Assembly (NCBI GenBank): GCA_035491935.1
Contig: DATJJW010000289.1
Span: 1 to 13,566, forward strand
Direction: 5' to 3'
Length of the DNA stretch: 13,566 nucleotides
Origin: DATJJW01 sp035491935
GTDB taxonomy: Bacteria; Pseudomonadota; Alphaproteobacteria; ATCC43930; CGMCC-115725
The translations under genes were made by a program, and so were the position numbers. The notes beneath the pieces were generated by a model. That model saw only the letters and a program-made list of their open reading frames with translations. It did not search any database and was not told where the DNA came from. Within the stretch, counting starts at the first letter, position 1. Each line of letters opens with the position of its first letter. This document shows, one piece after another, positions 7,854-13,566 of the stretch.

Positions 7854-8944
7854 GCCTGGAGCCGGGGGAACAGCTGCAGCGCGTTGCCACGCTCGATGCG
7901 TTCGAGGTCGTCGGCCTTGAAGCCGTATTTCAGCAGCCCCGGCAGGGTCGCCTGGATCGGCAGGAACGGATAGTCGGTGCCGAACAGGATCTTGTCGGTG
8001 CCGACCAGATCGAGAATCGCGCCAAGATTCTCCGGTCCGGTCGAGGTCGCGGTGTCGAAATAGAGCCGCTTCAGCTCCGCCAGCGGGCCGTCGGGCAATC
8101 TTGCGGCGACCTTCTTGTCGATGGTCGAGAGCCGGACCAGGCGTTGCACTACCGGCGCCGTGGCGCCGCCGGCATGGGTGAAGATGAAGTTGATGTTGCG
8201 GTATTTGGCGAAGCTGCCGCTGAACAGCAGGCTGGTGATGGCGCGGGTCGTGTCGAACATGTATTCGACGACCGGCGGCGGCACGTCCGGCAGCAGGGCC
8301 GAGCAGCAACTGGCCGAGGTCGGATGGAAGAAGACGGTGGCGTGACGCCGGTTCAGCTCCTCGAAGACCGGGGCGAAGCTGGCATCGCCCGGCCATTTGG
8401 TATCGTAGCTGGTGAGGAGCCCGATGCCGTCGGCCTTCAGCGTGTCGAAGGCGTAGGATATCTCGGCCAGGCTGCCCTCGACATCCGGCAGGGTCAGCGA
8501 GGCCAGCATGCCGAAGCGGCCGGGGTGGTCGCGCACCATCTCGGCGGCGAATTCGTTGGACATGCGCGCGAGCTGCCGGGCGAGCTTGACGTCGCCGAAC
8601 CAGGTGCCGGGATTGGACAGCGAGGTCATGGCCGTGGCGATGCCGAACTTGTCCATCTGCTCCAGTGATTGCGCCGGCGTCCATTTCAGCACCTGGGCGA
8701 AGCTGGGCGCGAAGGCGAGGATCTTGTCGCGCGCCAAGGCGGTGTATTTGGGCGGCAGAATGTGGTGGTGCACGTCGATGCGCCGGGGTGCTGGTGCCGC
8801 CGCGATGGCGAGGCTTCTCGGCAGGGTGGCGCTCGCCGCCGCGGCGCTGGCCAGGGTCAGCAGGCTGCGGCGCGTGGGGTGACAAAGACAGCCGCCCACG
8901 CCATGCCCTAAGATCCTGCCCGTGCCTCGCGCTCCCACTCTCAT
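7850..8944 (-). CDS. Amidohydrolase-family metalloenzyme with Tat signal peptide (exported)
   Basis: A 364-residue amidohydrolase-2 enzyme predicted to act in the periplasm. The N terminus has the twin-arginine pattern PTRRSLLTLASA (R25-R26) followed by an alanine-rich hydrophobic stretch, with cleavage likely near 45-50. Mature-domain ligands: H59-x-H61 in DVHHHIL, H207 in FFHPTS, H257 in FTHAGG, and D324 in FGTDYPF, so the active site looks complete. The start at 8944 is supported by a GGAGG ribosome site 5 bases before the ATG; the n-region before the arginines is rather long. It is the first gene of the leftward run and is divergent from the IclR-family regulator with an 82-bp gap. Tat export fits an enzyme that gains its metal before leaving the cytoplasm. 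Substrate unknown; hydrolase or decarboxylase are both possible. Confidence 0.86.
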   Translation of the reverse strand: MRVGARGTGRILGHGVGGCLCHPTRRSLLTLASAAAASATLPRSLAIAAAPAPRRIDVHHHILPPKYTALARDKILAFAPSFAQVLKWTPAQSLEQMDKFGIATAMTSLSNPGTWFGDVKLARQLARMSNEFAAEMVRDHPGRFGMLASLTLPDVEGSLAEISYAFDTLKADGIGLLTSYDTKWPGDASFAPVFEELNRRHATVFFHPTSASCCSALLPDVPPPVVEYMFDTTRAITSLLFSGSFAKYRNINFIFTHAGGATAPVVQRLVRLSTIDKKVAARLPDGPLAELKRLYFDTATSTGPENLGAILDLVGTDKILFGTDYPFLPIQATLPGLLKYGFKADDLERIERGNALQLFPRLQA

Positions 8945-9003
8945 CCCCGCCTCCCTGCTTCCCGCTTGTTGGTTCACGGTGTAAGCTTTTTGCGAGAACG
9001 TTG

Positions 9004-9027
9004 TATGATGGTAAAGGTATTGTCCAA
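9004..9027. promoter_or_regulatory. Divergent promoter/operator region: -10 TATGAT and ATTGTCCAA box
   Basis: TATGAT (9004-9009) is a good -10 for the IclR gene, with no clear -35. ATTGTCCAA (9019-9027) runs into the A of the ATG. On the minus strand TTGGAC (9027-9022), inside the same box, is a fair -35 with 16 bases to TACAAC, which would drive the leftward operon. A regulator bound here could affect both directions. The same nine bases recur in the lyase promoter at 9845-9853. Confidence 0.45.
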
Positions 9028-9833
9028 TGAAAAATAACGATGCGGAGCTTGATGCCGAAGGCGGCGACACCCGCAAAGGCGTGCAATCGGTCGAACATGC
9101 GGCGCGACTGCTGCGGGCGTTGATCGCGGTGGGCGAGGCGGTGCCACTGAAGACCGTGGCGGCGGCCTCCGGCATGTCGGCGAGTACGGCGCATCGCTAT
9201 CTCACCAGCCTCGCCCGGGTCGATCTGGTGCGGCAGGAGCCGGTCACCGGCTTCTACGATCTGGGGCCGCTGGCGACCGGGCTCGGCCTCGCGGCCCTGA
9301 GCCGCTTCGACTATATCGAGCGCGCGGATGAGGAATTGCGCGGGCTGACGCGACGGCTGCGCATCGACGGGCATCTCAGCATCTGGGGCGACCATGGGCC
9401 GACCATCGTGCGTATCCGCCATGCCAATTCGCCGATTCTGACCAATCTGCGCTTAGGGAGAACGCTGCCGCTCTTCGCCTCGGCCACCGGCCGGATCTTC
9501 ATGAGCTACTTGCCTGAGGAGATGACGCGCTCGCTGTTGCAGGCGGAGCTGGCGCAGCAGCCGGACATCATCGAGGCGCGCTTTGCCGCCGAACGCATCA
9601 AACAGGAGGTGCTGCAAAACGGCTTCGCCTGGATCGATGGCAGCGTCATCCCGGGCTTGCGCTCGATCGCGGTGCCGATCCTGGACCTGCAGGGTGATCT
9701 GCGCGCCTGCATCGCGCTTGTCAGCGCCTCGGAATCTCTGGTGCGTTTTCCAAACCCGATGCTCGACGATCTGCTGCGCACGGCGCGGGAAACCGCACGC
9801 GGCCTGGGCTGGAGTGAGCCCATCTCCACATGA
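9027..9833 (+). CDS. IclR-family transcriptional regulator
   Basis: DNA-binding regulator of 268 residues with the standard IclR layout: a winged helix-turn-helix about 17-78 (GVQSVEHAARLLRAL, then SGMSASTAHRYLTSLARVDL) and an effector-binding domain about 90-262 (ATGRIFMSYLP and NGFAWIDGSVIPGLRSIAVPI are typical). Members usually sense small organic acids or aromatics and control adjacent catabolic operons. It lies between a leftward amidohydrolase/MFS operon and a rightward DapA-like lyase. ATTGTCCAA occurs at its own start and in the lyase promoter, which suggests it controls itself and both arms. Only a weak ribosome site (AAAGG) precedes the ATG by about 10 bases. Whether it activates or represses cannot be told from sequence. 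Confidence 0.92.
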   Translation: MKNNDAELDAEGGDTRKGVQSVEHAARLLRALIAVGEAVPLKTVAAASGMSASTAHRYLTSLARVDLVRQEPVTGFYDLGPLATGLGLAALSRFDYIERADEELRGLTRRLRIDGHLSIWGDHGPTIVRIRHANSPILTNLRLGRTLPLFASATGRIFMSYLPEEMTRSLLQAELAQQPDIIEARFAAERIKQEVLQNGFAWIDGSVIPGLRSIAVPILDLQGDLRACIALVSASESLVRFPNPMLDDLLRTARETARGLGWSEPIST

Positions 9834-9834
9834 T

Positions 9835-9863
9835 TTGACAATTCATTGTCCAAAGTGGAATAT
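9835..9863 (+). promoter_or_regulatory. Lyase promoter with overlapping IclR-type operator
   Basis: A perfect -35 TTGACA (9835-9840) is followed after 17 bases by GAATAT (9858-9863) as a weaker -10. Inside lies the inverted repeat GACAAT-TC-ATTGTC (9837-9850), which overlaps the -35 and the spacer. Its right half extends to ATTGTCCAA, the same box as at 9019-9027. Position and symmetry fit an operator of the neighbouring IclR-family protein; this is inference. Confidence 0.55.
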
Positions 9864-9898
9864 CTGAACGGGTTTCACCTCCAGACGGACGGTCCACC

Positions 9899-10888
9899 AT
9901 GAAACATCTAGGCGATCATCTCTTCGCGGCGGTCCTGCTGCCCTTCGACAAGGATATGAAGGTCGACGAGCAGGCCTATCGCCGCTTCCTGCGCCATTTC
10001 CTCGGCAATGAGCGCTTCGTCGCCAAGGGCGGCGGCCTCTGCATCAATCCGGAAGCGGGTGAGATCTTCTACCTGACCCGGGCGGAAAAGCGCCGGGTGC
10101 TGGAGATCGCCATGGAGGAGGTGAATGGCCGCGTGCCGGTGATCGCCGGTACCTGGGCCATGACCACCGACGAGATGGTCGAGACGGCCAAGGACTGCAA
10201 GGCGCTGGGCGCCAACGGCATCTTCGTCACGCCGCCCGGCGGCGCGCAGGATGTGACCTCCTGCTGGGACGCCGACAATTATCCGGAGATCTGGCTGGAT
10301 ACGATCGTGGCCCAGGACCGCGCGGTCGACCTGCCGATCGTCACCCACCCGGTCGGTGGCGCCAAGCCGCCCTTTTTCCCGGGCTTGCCGCTGGCTGCGA
10401 CGCTCGATATCTGCCGCACCGTGCCGAACGTCGTCGGCTGGAAGATGACCTATACCTATGAGGGCTACAAGCTGATCGCCAAAGGCCTGCGCGGCCTCGA
10501 CCGGCATGTCTCGATCATGGGCGCGCTCGCCTCGCGCTTCCATGAATACAAGGCGAACGACCTGTTCGACGGCACGCTCAGCGGCTTCTGGAACTTCGCC
10601 ATCAACCCGATGCTCGACCATCTGGACGCCTGGGACCGCAACGACGTCGTTGCCGCGCGCAAGGTGTGGGATGGTGGGCTGTGCGCGCTGCACGAATATG
10701 TCGCCGACATGGGCCGGCTGCACATCCGCTACAAGACGGCGACCTGGCTGGCCGGGCTCATCCCCAACCCCTTCATGCGCGCGCCCATGCCGAAGCCGCG
10801 CCAGGCCGAGATCGACATGCTGCATCGCCTGATGAGCGCGGCCGGCATCCCGGTGATCGATATCAAGGAGACCAAGCTCGCCGCTTGA
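9899..10888 (+). CDS. DapA-superfamily (class I aldolase) lyase, not a true DHDPS
   Basis: A cytoplasmic 329-residue protein of the dihydrodipicolinate synthase/N-acetylneuraminate lyase superfamily, which forms or cleaves C-C bonds or dehydrates through a Schiff base. K182 in VVGWKMTYTYEGYK is the expected Schiff-base lysine. At the place of the conserved catalytic tyrosine (LYNVP in DapA) it has LPIVTHPVGG (145-154), so T149/H150 replace it, and the usual GTTGE loop reads CINPEAGE (48-55). It is longer than typical DapA (about 290) at the C terminus. The promoter carries an IclR-type operator, and the upstream gene is the IclR regulator, so it belongs to the catabolic cluster rather than to lysine synthesis. 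A hydratase-aldolase or similar step in acid catabolism is plausible but unproven. The ATG at 9899 follows GACGGACGG, a moderate ribosome site. Confidence 0.85.
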   Translation: MKHLGDHLFAAVLLPFDKDMKVDEQAYRRFLRHFLGNERFVAKGGGLCINPEAGEIFYLTRAEKRRVLEIAMEEVNGRVPVIAGTWAMTTDEMVETAKDCKALGANGIFVTPPGGAQDVTSCWDADNYPEIWLDTIVAQDRAVDLPIVTHPVGGAKPPFFPGLPLAATLDICRTVPNVVGWKMTYTYEGYKLIAKGLRGLDRHVSIMGALASRFHEYKANDLFDGTLSGFWNFAINPMLDHLDAWDRNDVVAARKVWDGGLCALHEYVADMGRLHIRYKTATWLAGLIPNPFMRAPMPKPRQAEIDMLHRLMSAAGIPVIDIKETKLAA

Positions 10889-10895
10889 GGGCTGG

Positions 10896-10931
10896 TTGGA
10901 GTGGATTGGCTAGATCGCCAATCTGCTCCAA
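10896..10931 (+). terminator. Hairpin between convergent genes, likely terminator
   Basis: Stem arms TTGGAGTGGATTGGC (10896-10910) and GCCAATCTGCTCCAA (10917-10931) around the loop TAGATC. In the plus-strand RNA all 15 positions pair, two of them as G-U; the minus-strand RNA has two mismatches. It starts 8 bases after the lyase stop and overlaps the last codons of the convergent DUF445 gene. There is no T tract, so efficiency is uncertain. Confidence 0.5.
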
Positions 10932-12010
10932 TGGGCGATCAGGAACAGGCCGATGCCGATCAGGGCGCCGATGAGCGTGCCGTTCAGCCGGACGAATTGC
11001 AGGTCGCGGCCGACCTGCAGCTCGATGATGCGGGTGACCTGGGCGGCATCCCAGCCCTGGATGATGCCCTCGATATAGCGGCCGATGGAGCTGCGCCAAT
11101 CGGCCAGGTAATCGAGCAGGAAATTCTCCAGGCTGGCATTGATCCAGCCGCGTGCCTCGGGCGAGCCCTCGATGAAATGGCCGAGCCGCGTCAGCGCCTC
11201 GGCGATGGTGCGGGTGAGGTCATCGGAATCGGTGCCGGCATCGATCTCGTCGAGCAGCTTGGTACCGACCGCGCGCAGATCCGCCGGGATCTCCTCCATG
11301 CGGGTGCGCAGCCAGGTATCGAAGCTCAGCCGTTCCGATGAACCCGGTCGGCCCAGCGCCTCGATCAGCCGGTCGGCCTCGTCGGCCAGCTTGCGGGCGA
11401 GCGAGCGGTCGATCAGCCGCGGCATCAGCCAGCCGGTATGCTTGCCAATGGCGTCGGGCAGGAAGCGGCGCAGCTCCGGCGCCACCCAGCGCAAGGCCGG
11501 CAGCAGGATCGAATCGACGACGTCGAGATGCCGGCCGCGCCGGACTAGGGCGCGAACCGTGCGCGCAAGCGCCGTCGCCAATTTCGATGCCGTCTCTGGC
11601 TGGGCGAGCCAGGCGCCCAGCTGTTGGCCGCGATCGGCGTCGCGCAGCCGCGCCAGCAGCGGCTCCGGCGCCAGGAAATGCCCTTCGATGAATGTCGCGA
11701 TCGAGCGGGCGATCTCGTCCTTGCGCGTCGCGATCAACGCCGTGTGCGGAATCGGCAGGCCCAACGGTCGGCGGAACAGTGCGGTGACGGCGAACCAGTC
11801 GGCCAGGCCGCCGACCGTGCCCGCCTCGCCGGCGCTGCCGATCAGGTCACGCCAGAATGGCGACAGTGGCAGGCGATGGGCGAGCAGGAACAATCCGGCG
11901 GTGACCGCCAGGAGGCCCGTCGCCACCAGCTTGGCCCGGCGCAGCCGCCGTACCCGCTCAGGATCGGCAGGCGGCGCCAGCAAGGGCGCGGAGGGGAGGG
12001 CAGAGGACAT
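10910..12010 (-). CDS. DUF445 family membrane protein (YjiN-like)
   Basis: A 366-residue protein of the DUF445 family, whose function is not established. The signature GGLADWFAVTALFRRPLGLPIPHTALIATRKDEIA is visible at about 67-101, followed by the long helical region rich in charged residues. Hydrophobic segments lie at about 29-45 and near the C terminus (about 344-360, after VGRDLQFVRLNGTLIGAL), the usual two-ended membrane attachment. It is somewhat shorter than the roughly 420 residues I recall for YjiN. The start at 12010 lacks a strong ribosome site. It is convergent with the DapA-like gene and divergent from the toxin-like gene, with a 151-bp gap that carries an SOS-type box. No functional link to the catabolic cluster is evident. 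Confidence 0.88.
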   Translation of the reverse strand: MSSALPSAPLLAPPADPERVRRLRRAKLVATGLLAVTAGLFLLAHRLPLSPFWRDLIGSAGEAGTVGGLADWFAVTALFRRPLGLPIPHTALIATRKDEIARSIATFIEGHFLAPEPLLARLRDADRGQQLGAWLAQPETASKLATALARTVRALVRRGRHLDVVDSILLPALRWVAPELRRFLPDAIGKHTGWLMPRLIDRSLARKLADEADRLIEALGRPGSSERLSFDTWLRTRMEEIPADLRAVGTKLLDEIDAGTDSDDLTRTIAEALTRLGHFIEGSPEARGWINASLENFLLDYLADWRSSIGRYIEGIIQGWDAAQVTRIIELQVGRDLQFVRLNGTLIGALIGIGLFLIAHWSRLAI

Positions 12011-12051
12011 TCGATCCGATCAAAAAAATCGCGGGCCCTCAAAAATAGGGC

Positions 12052-12088
12052 TTGACGGTGTCGGAATTAAGTGGAACAAATAGTGAAC
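12052..12088 (+). promoter_or_regulatory. LexA-type SOS box with -35 element
   Basis: GAAC (12074-12077), seven bases, then GAAC (12085-12088): read on the other strand this is GTTC-N7-GTTC, the established alphaproteobacterial LexA site. A -35-like TTGACG (12052-12057) lies 18 bases before ACAAAT (12076-12081), a weak -10 that the box would cover. This arrangement faces the rightward toxin-like gene, but the box could also act on the leftward DUF445 gene, whose start is 64 bases away. Confidence 0.6.
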
Positions 12089-12101
12089 AATCAATCTTTA
12101 C

Positions 12102-12137
12102 GCCCGCCCGGTCCCATCGGATCGCGGTGGGCTTTTT
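12102..12137 (+). terminator. Terminator-like hairpin with T5 tract in the leader of the toxin-like gene
   Basis: GCCCGCC (12102-12108) pairs with GGTGGGC (12126-12132), one pair being G-U, around a 17-base loop, and TTTTT follows at 12133-12137. This is the form of an intrinsic terminator, although the loop is long. It lies after the SOS box and 25 bases before the start at 12162, so it may end a short transcript, act as an attenuator, or be left from an older gene. Confidence 0.4.
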
Positions 12138-12161
12138 GTTGGCCTGGCGGAAAGGTGGATC

Positions 12162-12827
12162 ATGAACCGTCACGCAATGGCCATGCCTCGGTTCTTCCTG
12201 AGCGAGCGGATCAGCGATTTTACTCTGAGTTGTGGAAGTGTCGGTTTGATGCTGGCTGGCGTCCCTTTGCTGAAACGGCGGGTAGACAGATTTTCTCCAC
12301 GATCTGATGACGAGATCGATTGCCTGCTGCGGCATGCTTATGACTTACCGGCCGAGGCGCCGTCGCCAGCGGTATCCGTACGAGGCGGCCTCGCGGGCGT
12401 TGTCCAGGCGCTGAATGACGGGGACATGGCGCGAGCGCAGGTCGGCGCCGTACTGCTCAAGCTGCCGGCGCTCGATTGGGTCGGCGCCATCCATATCGTC
12501 CGTGCCGACCAGTTGCTGACGAAGAATTACAATCCAGAAGAGTCGAGGGATTGGCGTGGCCGATGGACAAATGGCGGTGAGGCGGCGGCCGATATCGCGA
12601 CCAGGCCATTGGCTCGTTTGGCTGATATTTCGGATGATTTAATGGCGCTGGGCGGCGGCACGCCTCGTTCAGTAACAACGCCTAAAGGGGCGCCGCAATT
12701 TATACTCCCGAATAGGATGATCTTGCGCTTTGACCTGCAGCCGGGACAGTACCTTAATGGTCAATCACCACATATTAATTTACATAGCCCGGGGGGTACG
12801 AATTTCCATATTAATCTGCTGCCGTAG
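12162..12827 (+). CDS. Modular protein with toxin/effector-like variable C terminus
   Basis: I do not recognise a named family for this 221-residue protein. Residues about 70-105 (GGLAGVVQALNDGDMARAQVGAVLLKLPAL) and the linker KNYNPEESRDWRGRWTNGG (121-139) look like a conserved N-terminal module that I recall from alphaproteobacterial proteins with differing C-terminal domains. The tip (about 178-221) has ILRFDLQPGQYLNG, then HINLHSPGGTNFHINL, with repeated H-x-N pairs (H204, N206, H206-region and H216, N218 by count) that resemble small polymorphic-toxin domains. GC is about 70% at 12361-12480 but about 47% at 12661-12840, so the tip is compositionally foreign. There is a strong ribosome site AAAGGTGG before the ATG at 12162. 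No immunity gene follows; an insertion sequence does. Toxin function is inference; an unrelated small domain is possible. Confidence 0.6.
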   Translation: MNRHAMAMPRFFLSERISDFTLSCGSVGLMLAGVPLLKRRVDRFSPRSDDEIDCLLRHAYDLPAEAPSPAVSVRGGLAGVVQALNDGDMARAQVGAVLLKLPALDWVGAIHIVRADQLLTKNYNPEESRDWRGRWTNGGEAAADIATRPLARLADISDDLMALGGGTPRSVTTPKGAPQFILPNRMILRFDLQPGQYLNGQSPHINLHSPGGTNFHINLLP

Positions 12828-12838
12828 CAGGGAAAAAA

Positions 12839-12891
12839 TAGGTGCATATATACGTGAGTGACCCATTGACATTGGGTCTCTAAATCACCTA
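12839..12891. other. Probable left-end region of the insertion sequence
   Basis: The 96 bases between the toxin-like stop and the transposase start hold nested inverted repeats: TAGGTG (12839-12844) with CACCTA (12886-12891), and GACCCA (12860-12865) with TGGGTC (12873-12878). TTGACA (12866-12871) lies in the inner loop and could serve as a -35 for the transposase. The terminal inverted repeat may begin near GGGTCTCTAAATCACC (12874 onward), but the right end is outside the window, so the boundary and target duplication cannot be fixed. Confidence 0.35.
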
Positions 12892-12923
12892 ATGTGTCTG
12901 CGCGACAACGGAGCGTGCGGGCC

Positions 12924-13566
12924 ATGATCAAACACTTCGATACCCTGATGCAGATGATGGCCGCTTTCCCCGATGAGCAGTCGGCGATTGATCATCTGAC
13001 CGCGATCCGTTGGAAGCATGGCGCGTTCTGCCCTCATTGCGGCGGCACCAAGGTCTATCACTTCTCCGACAATCGCACCCACAAGTGCGGCGACTGCCGC
13101 AAGCGGTTCTCAATCAAGGTCGGGACGATCTTCGAGGACAGCAAGATCGAGCTTCGCAAGTGGTACATGGCTGTTTGGCTGCTCACCTCTCACAAGAAGG
13201 GCATCGCCAGCACCCAGCTTGCCAAGGATATCGGCGTAACGCAGAAGACGGCGTGGTTCATGACCCAGCGCCTTCGCCATGCTGCACAAACCAAGTCGTT
13301 CAATCGCCCGCTCGACGGCACCGTTGAAATCGATGAAACGTACGTGGGCGGCAAAGAGAAGAACAAGCACGCCCACAAGCGCACTGGCGGCAAGCAAGGT
13401 GGCGTTGGCAAGGTCGCCGTCCTCGGTATTCTGGAGCGTGACGGCGAGCTGCGCACCGGCATCACGCCGAATGTGACCAAGCGCACCGTGCAGGGATCGT
13501 CCGCGAGGAAGTGAACCCCGGCGCCACGATCATGACCGATGAGCATGGTGCTTTCGCCGGCTTGGG
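12924..13566 (+). pseudogene. IS1595-family (ISXO2-like) transposase, frameshifted and cut by window end
   Basis: Transposase with an N-terminal zinc ribbon, C36-x-x-C39 (CPHCGG) and C55-x-x-C58 (CGDC), a helix-turn-helix (STQLAKDIGVTQKTAWFMTQ) and the start of the ISXO2-type DDE domain: D137 in VEIDETYVGGKEKNKH. The frame from ATG 12924 (GGAG 10 bases upstream) breaks after VTKRTVQG and stops at 13514. Reading the next frame from 13496 restores the family sequence (IVREEVNPGATIMTDEHGAF), with the second catalytic D in MTDEH. One base seems to be missing near 13494-13495. The third catalytic residue lies beyond the window. It is either a decayed copy or a sequencing error. It lies right after the toxin-like gene and marks this end as an accessory region. 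Confidence 0.85.

Noticed and set aside
8945..9175. Longer start for the Tat-exported amidohydrolase
   Set aside because: It would overlap the divergent IclR gene and hide the Tat signal internally; the GGAGG site supports 8944.
6846..9422. An 858-codon open frame on the minus strand covering two gene regions
   Set aside because: Only the last 335 codons resemble an amidohydrolase. The rest is an out-of-frame reading of the Tat-exported enzyme and antisense to the IclR gene; not a fusion protein.
1..13566. CRISPR arrays, tRNA or rRNA genes, tandem repeats
   Set aside because: No regularly spaced direct repeats, cloverleaf-like segments or rRNA signatures were noticed on either strand by reading.

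Overview
The window is GC-rich bacterial DNA that most resembles an alphaproteobacterium, probably of the Rhodospirillales/Rhizobiales breadth. The support is codon use, an interspersed palindrome of the CCGGG-CTTGT-CCCGG type at 4341-4371 that I know from such genomes, a GAAC-N7-GAAC box matching the alphaproteobacterial LexA site, and a 'NYNPEE..RDWRGRWT' linker common in proteins of that class. No genus can be named from the sequence alone.

Left part (1-4324): a sensory module. An orphan periplasmic sugar-type binding protein (minus strand) is divergent from a membrane histidine kinase, which overlaps by ATGA a response regulator of receiver, DUF3369 and HD-GYP architecture with all expected metal ligands. 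There is no ABC permease or ATPase gene next to the binding protein, so the simplest reading is a ligand-sensing system (binding protein to kinase to cyclic-di-GMP hydrolysis), logically like LuxP-LuxQ or TorT-TorS. A REP-like palindrome separates it from the next block.

Middle part (4402-10888): a catabolic module arranged around an IclR-family regulator. Leftward from the regulator run a Tat-exported amidohydrolase, a cytoplasmic amidohydrolase (ATGA overlap), an MFS transporter, and, after a 112-bp gap with a 22-bp palindrome, a third amidohydrolase close to gamma-resorcylate/aromatic-acid decarboxylases. Rightward runs a DapA-superfamily lyase that keeps the Schiff-base lysine but lacks the usual catalytic tyrosine. 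Copies of ATTGTCCAA lie at the regulator's own start and inside the lyase promoter, so one IclR protein probably controls both arms. The likely job is uptake and breakdown of a small, perhaps aromatic or cyclic, carboxylate; the substrate is unknown.

Right part (10896-13566): a convergent DUF445 membrane protein, then an accessory stretch. This contains a LexA-type SOS box, a terminator-like hairpin with a T tract, a 221-residue modular protein whose C-terminal coding part falls from about 70% to about 47% GC and looks like a swapped effector/toxin tip, and an IS1595-family (ISXO2-like) transposase that is frameshifted and cut by the window end. No immunity gene is visible between the toxin-like gene and the insertion sequence.

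No rRNA, tRNA or CRISPR array was seen. The first 117 bases hold no gene that I can support.
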